DNA from: Virgibacillus_O sediminis
GTDB lineage: Bacteria; Bacillota; Bacilli; Bacillales; Amphibacillaceae
Reading direction: 5' to 3'
Length of the DNA: 64,000 bases
NCBI RefSeq assembly: GCF_042643265.1
Contig: NZ_JBHRRZ010000017.1
Coordinates: forward strand, 124,001-188,000
Shown: in pieces, positions 62,340-64,000 of the stretch
Layout: the number at the start of each line of letters is the position of its first letter
How positions within the stretch are numbered: position 1 is the stretch's first letter
Notes under the pieces: generated by a model
Seen by the model: only the letters and a program-made list of their open reading frames with translations
Database searches by the model: none
What the model was told of the DNA's origin: nothing
Translations under genes and position numbers: made by a program

Positions 62340-63533
62340 CTACTTAGCTGATTTTTCTGCGGCTTTTTCTGCACCTTTGTTCTCATTTTTATGCTCGGAT
62401 TTCGCCTTTTTCTGCACATGGTCCATAATCAGTTTGTAATAGGCGTTGGCCATCATCCAAATGCTTTCCTGCTCATCTTCAAAGAATTCAATATTGAAGC
62501 CATCCATTTTATTATTCAAAGCTTTTATATAGTCTTTCAATACTGCCGAACCACCGCCGACAAAGTAACAGATCTCCGACTGGGAATTCTTCTGCCATAC
62601 ATTGCGGAGGAAGCGATACTCTTTCTTCGCCAGCTCTAGAAGAATATGGTCGGTGATATCATGGACATTCGTTCTGCTCCCTTTCACCATGATATGATGA
62701 CGGTCATTTTTTCTGGTGATAATATCTACCACATCCCGGCGGCTGTCCAACTCAACGCCATGCTTGGAACGGATCTCTTCACGGATCTGTTCGAGGGATT
62801 CAGATACACCCAGGTTGAATCCTTGGGCCTTATCATCATCCACATTACGATTGCGGATGACAGCAATATCCGTCGACAGCCCGCCAATATCCTGAATAAG
62901 AATCTGCTTGTCAATCAAATCTTTGTTGATCACTTTCAGATCATTGTCCATGATCAAGTTGACATATGCGGCGAACCCTTCCGGATAGACCTTCACTTCA
63001 TCAAATTTTATATTCACTTTTTTGCCTTGATGCTTTGGTGTAACAAGAAACTCTACCTGATGGACAGAACCGAGCAGTTGGGAACGGTAACCCACGTCTT
63101 TCCCTTCTTTTACTTCTCTAAGAGGCAAACCTGTCCCGAGGGAATAATTTGCATCGATGACATTCCCTTTCCCAGGCTGTGCCGATCCATTTGTAACTGC
63201 ATCCAATGCAATGGCCGTGAAAAGCATTACAAGTGTCTGATCCTCTTCAGACTTGCTGCTCCCTGGATCCAGCTCCTGGGAGTTCGTACTTTTTGTAGCC
63301 AGGTTTCCTACTCTATAAACTGCATTGTTGTCCTCCAACGCAGGGGAGTGTATCCGTATATGGATATTATCCATTACATCTTTATCATCCAGTTCCTCTA
63401 TCCCGATGACGGGACGATCCTCAAAGTCTGGAGCGATGACATTGGGTATGTATAATTCTTTCTCCATTTTTCCAAAGTTTGCTTTTAAGGCATCATTTCC
63501 TACATCAACTGCAGCTATTCTCGAATTATTCAT
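62340..63533 (-). CDS. Actin-like ParM/StbA-family protein
   Basis: A 397-aa actin-fold ATPase. Phosphate-1 loop AAVDVGNDALKANF at the start, phosphate-2 loop IQDIGGLSTDIAVI, and adenine loop YFVGGGSAVLKDYI. The C-terminus is Lys/Glu-rich. Such proteins form filaments that push plasmid copies apart. It is first gene of the operon, with AAGGGGAAC about 7 nt before ATG. Upstream lies a phased repeat array, completing a type II partition system in form. Confidence 0.88.
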   Translation of the reverse strand: MNNSRIAAVDVGNDALKANFGKMEKELYIPNVIAPDFEDRPVIGIEELDDKDVMDNIHIRIHSPALEDNNAVYRVGNLATKSTNSQELDPGSSKSEEDQTLVMLFTAIALDAVTNGSAQPGKGNVIDANYSLGTGLPLREVKEGKDVGYRSQLLGSVHQVEFLVTPKHQGKKVNIKFDEVKVYPEGFAAYVNLIMDNDLKVINKDLIDKQILIQDIGGLSTDIAVIRNRNVDDDKAQGFNLGVSESLEQIREEIRSKHGVELDSRRDVVDIITRKNDRHHIMVKGSRTNVHDITDHILLELAKKEYRFLRNVWQKNSQSEICYFVGGGSAVLKDYIKALNNKMDGFNIEFFEDEQESIWMMANAYYKLIMDHVQKKAKSEHKNENKGAEKAAEKSAK

Positions 63534-63618
63534 TAAACAAGTTCCCCTTCCAATTTAAATAGGTGGTTAATTAATAGAATACTAGCTATGGGTAAAATTA
63601 GCAATCACAACTTTTTTG

Positions 63619-63772
63619 TGTACGAACCAGTGTACATGTACACTTATTATGTGTACAAGAAAACATTTTTGTACCCGTTGATAAAAAAACATGCATACGA
63701 CTTTGTACACATGTAAACATAATTGTACGCAAATGTTTACTTTTTGTTTACAAGTGTACTAAAAATGTAAAC
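63619..63772 (-). repeat. Phased TGTAC/TGTAAAC iterons, candidate parC centromere
   Basis: TGTAC or TGTAAAC/TGTTTAC starts at 63619, 63631, 63636, 63652, 63670, 63704, 63712, 63724, 63734, 63745, 63755 and 63766. From 63704 the steps are 8-12 bp, close to one helical turn, as expected for cooperative ParR loading. It sits upstream of the ParM gene, which also fits autoregulation. Confidence 0.75.
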
Positions 63773-63891
63773 ACCGAAAATCCAGCCGAATTTTTCTTTT
63801 TTCAACGCCCTCATCTAACTCGCAAAGAATAAAAATTTCAAAAAAGGGTATGCATTAATAGATTAAAAATATAGTTTGGGGATGATAAAAA

Positions 63892-64000
63892 TGGAGATTT
63901 TTGAAGCTGTAGTGGCATCTGTGTCCGATTTTCTATGGACATATGTGCTGTCTATTTTGTTATTAGTCACAGGAGTGCTTTACTCATATCGATTGAACTT
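63892..64000 (+). CDS. AGCS-type amino acid:cation symporter, 5' end
   Basis: Partial: 36 codons in the window. MEIFEAVVASVSDFLWTYVL followed by SILLLVTGVLYSYRLN is the typical start of alanine/glycine:sodium symporters, with the first helix running into the conserved Gly-x-x-x-[YF] segment. ATG with GGGGATGAT upstream. Divergent from ParM across the iteron array. The family assignment rests on one helix. Confidence 0.6.

Noticed and set aside
1..64000. rRNA or tRNA genes and complete insertion sequences
   Set aside because: No tRNA cloverleaf, rRNA block or transposase frame was recognised by eye; a tRNAscan or barrnap run would settle it.

Overview
The window reads as about 64 kb of chromosome from a moderately halophilic or halotolerant Bacillaceae (Oceanobacillus/Virgibacillus-like). 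Evidence is the mix of B. subtilis-type genes (metY under a SAM riboswitch, ypmR-ypmS, an ABC-F protein of the YkpA type, yuzB, gltC, ypuA, a YocH-like wall protein), strong AGGAGG ribosome sites, intermediate GC, and a carnitine-to-glycine-betaine module typical of salt-stressed life. I could not fix the genus. No rRNA, tRNA or CRISPR array was seen.

Layout. 1-2.4 kb: a 40-bp tandem repeat, a SAM-I riboswitch and metY with an extra C-terminal domain. 2.6-9.9 kb: ypmRS, a highly structured ORF-less element resembling an IS200/IS605-type omega-RNA locus, a papain-like hydrolase, an ABC-F ATPase and a ba3-type terminal oxidase operon. 10-21 kb: threonine-to-glycine catabolism (kbl-tdh) under a cre-like site, a new 43-aa membrane peptide, a LysM/3D wall protein, a DUF1002 protein, an MFS pump, yuzB, an alcohol dehydrogenase, RidA, and a MATE/membrane protein/lysozyme-like cluster. 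21-32.6 kb: a TAXI-type TRAP transporter with its DUF1850 protein, and an oligopeptide ABC transporter beside an unusual regulator with a degenerate GGDEF domain. 32.7-43.4 kb: SNF2 helicase, MFS, PH-domain protein, CuZn superoxide dismutase, DoxX, an orphan YtrA-type GntR, an amidase and an unknown protein.

43.7-64 kb: a class I ribonucleotide reductase operon (alpha-flavodoxin-beta) behind a cobalamin riboswitch; gltC divergent from gdhA; a TrpXYZ-like ABC transporter; a GbsR-like regulator with three enzymes that convert carnitine to glycine betaine, divergent from a BCCT carrier; MBL and DUF421 proteins; a solitary MurE paralogue; an actin-like ParM with a ParR-like partner and a helically phased iteron array; and the 5' end of an AGCS-type amino acid symporter.

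The most interesting parts are the ParM/ParR/iteron cassette (63 kb), the carnitine module with a perfect 13-bp inverted-repeat operator (56 kb), the B12 riboswitch on a class I reductase that lacks a recognisable N-terminal ATP-cone (47 kb), the NDDEF-type regulator (31 kb), the structured element at 4.2-4.6 kb, and a dispersed repeat family with TTGGGACAAAA-type ends (four copies). One probable +1 frameshift lies in a poly-A run at the 5' end of the oxidase subunit I gene.
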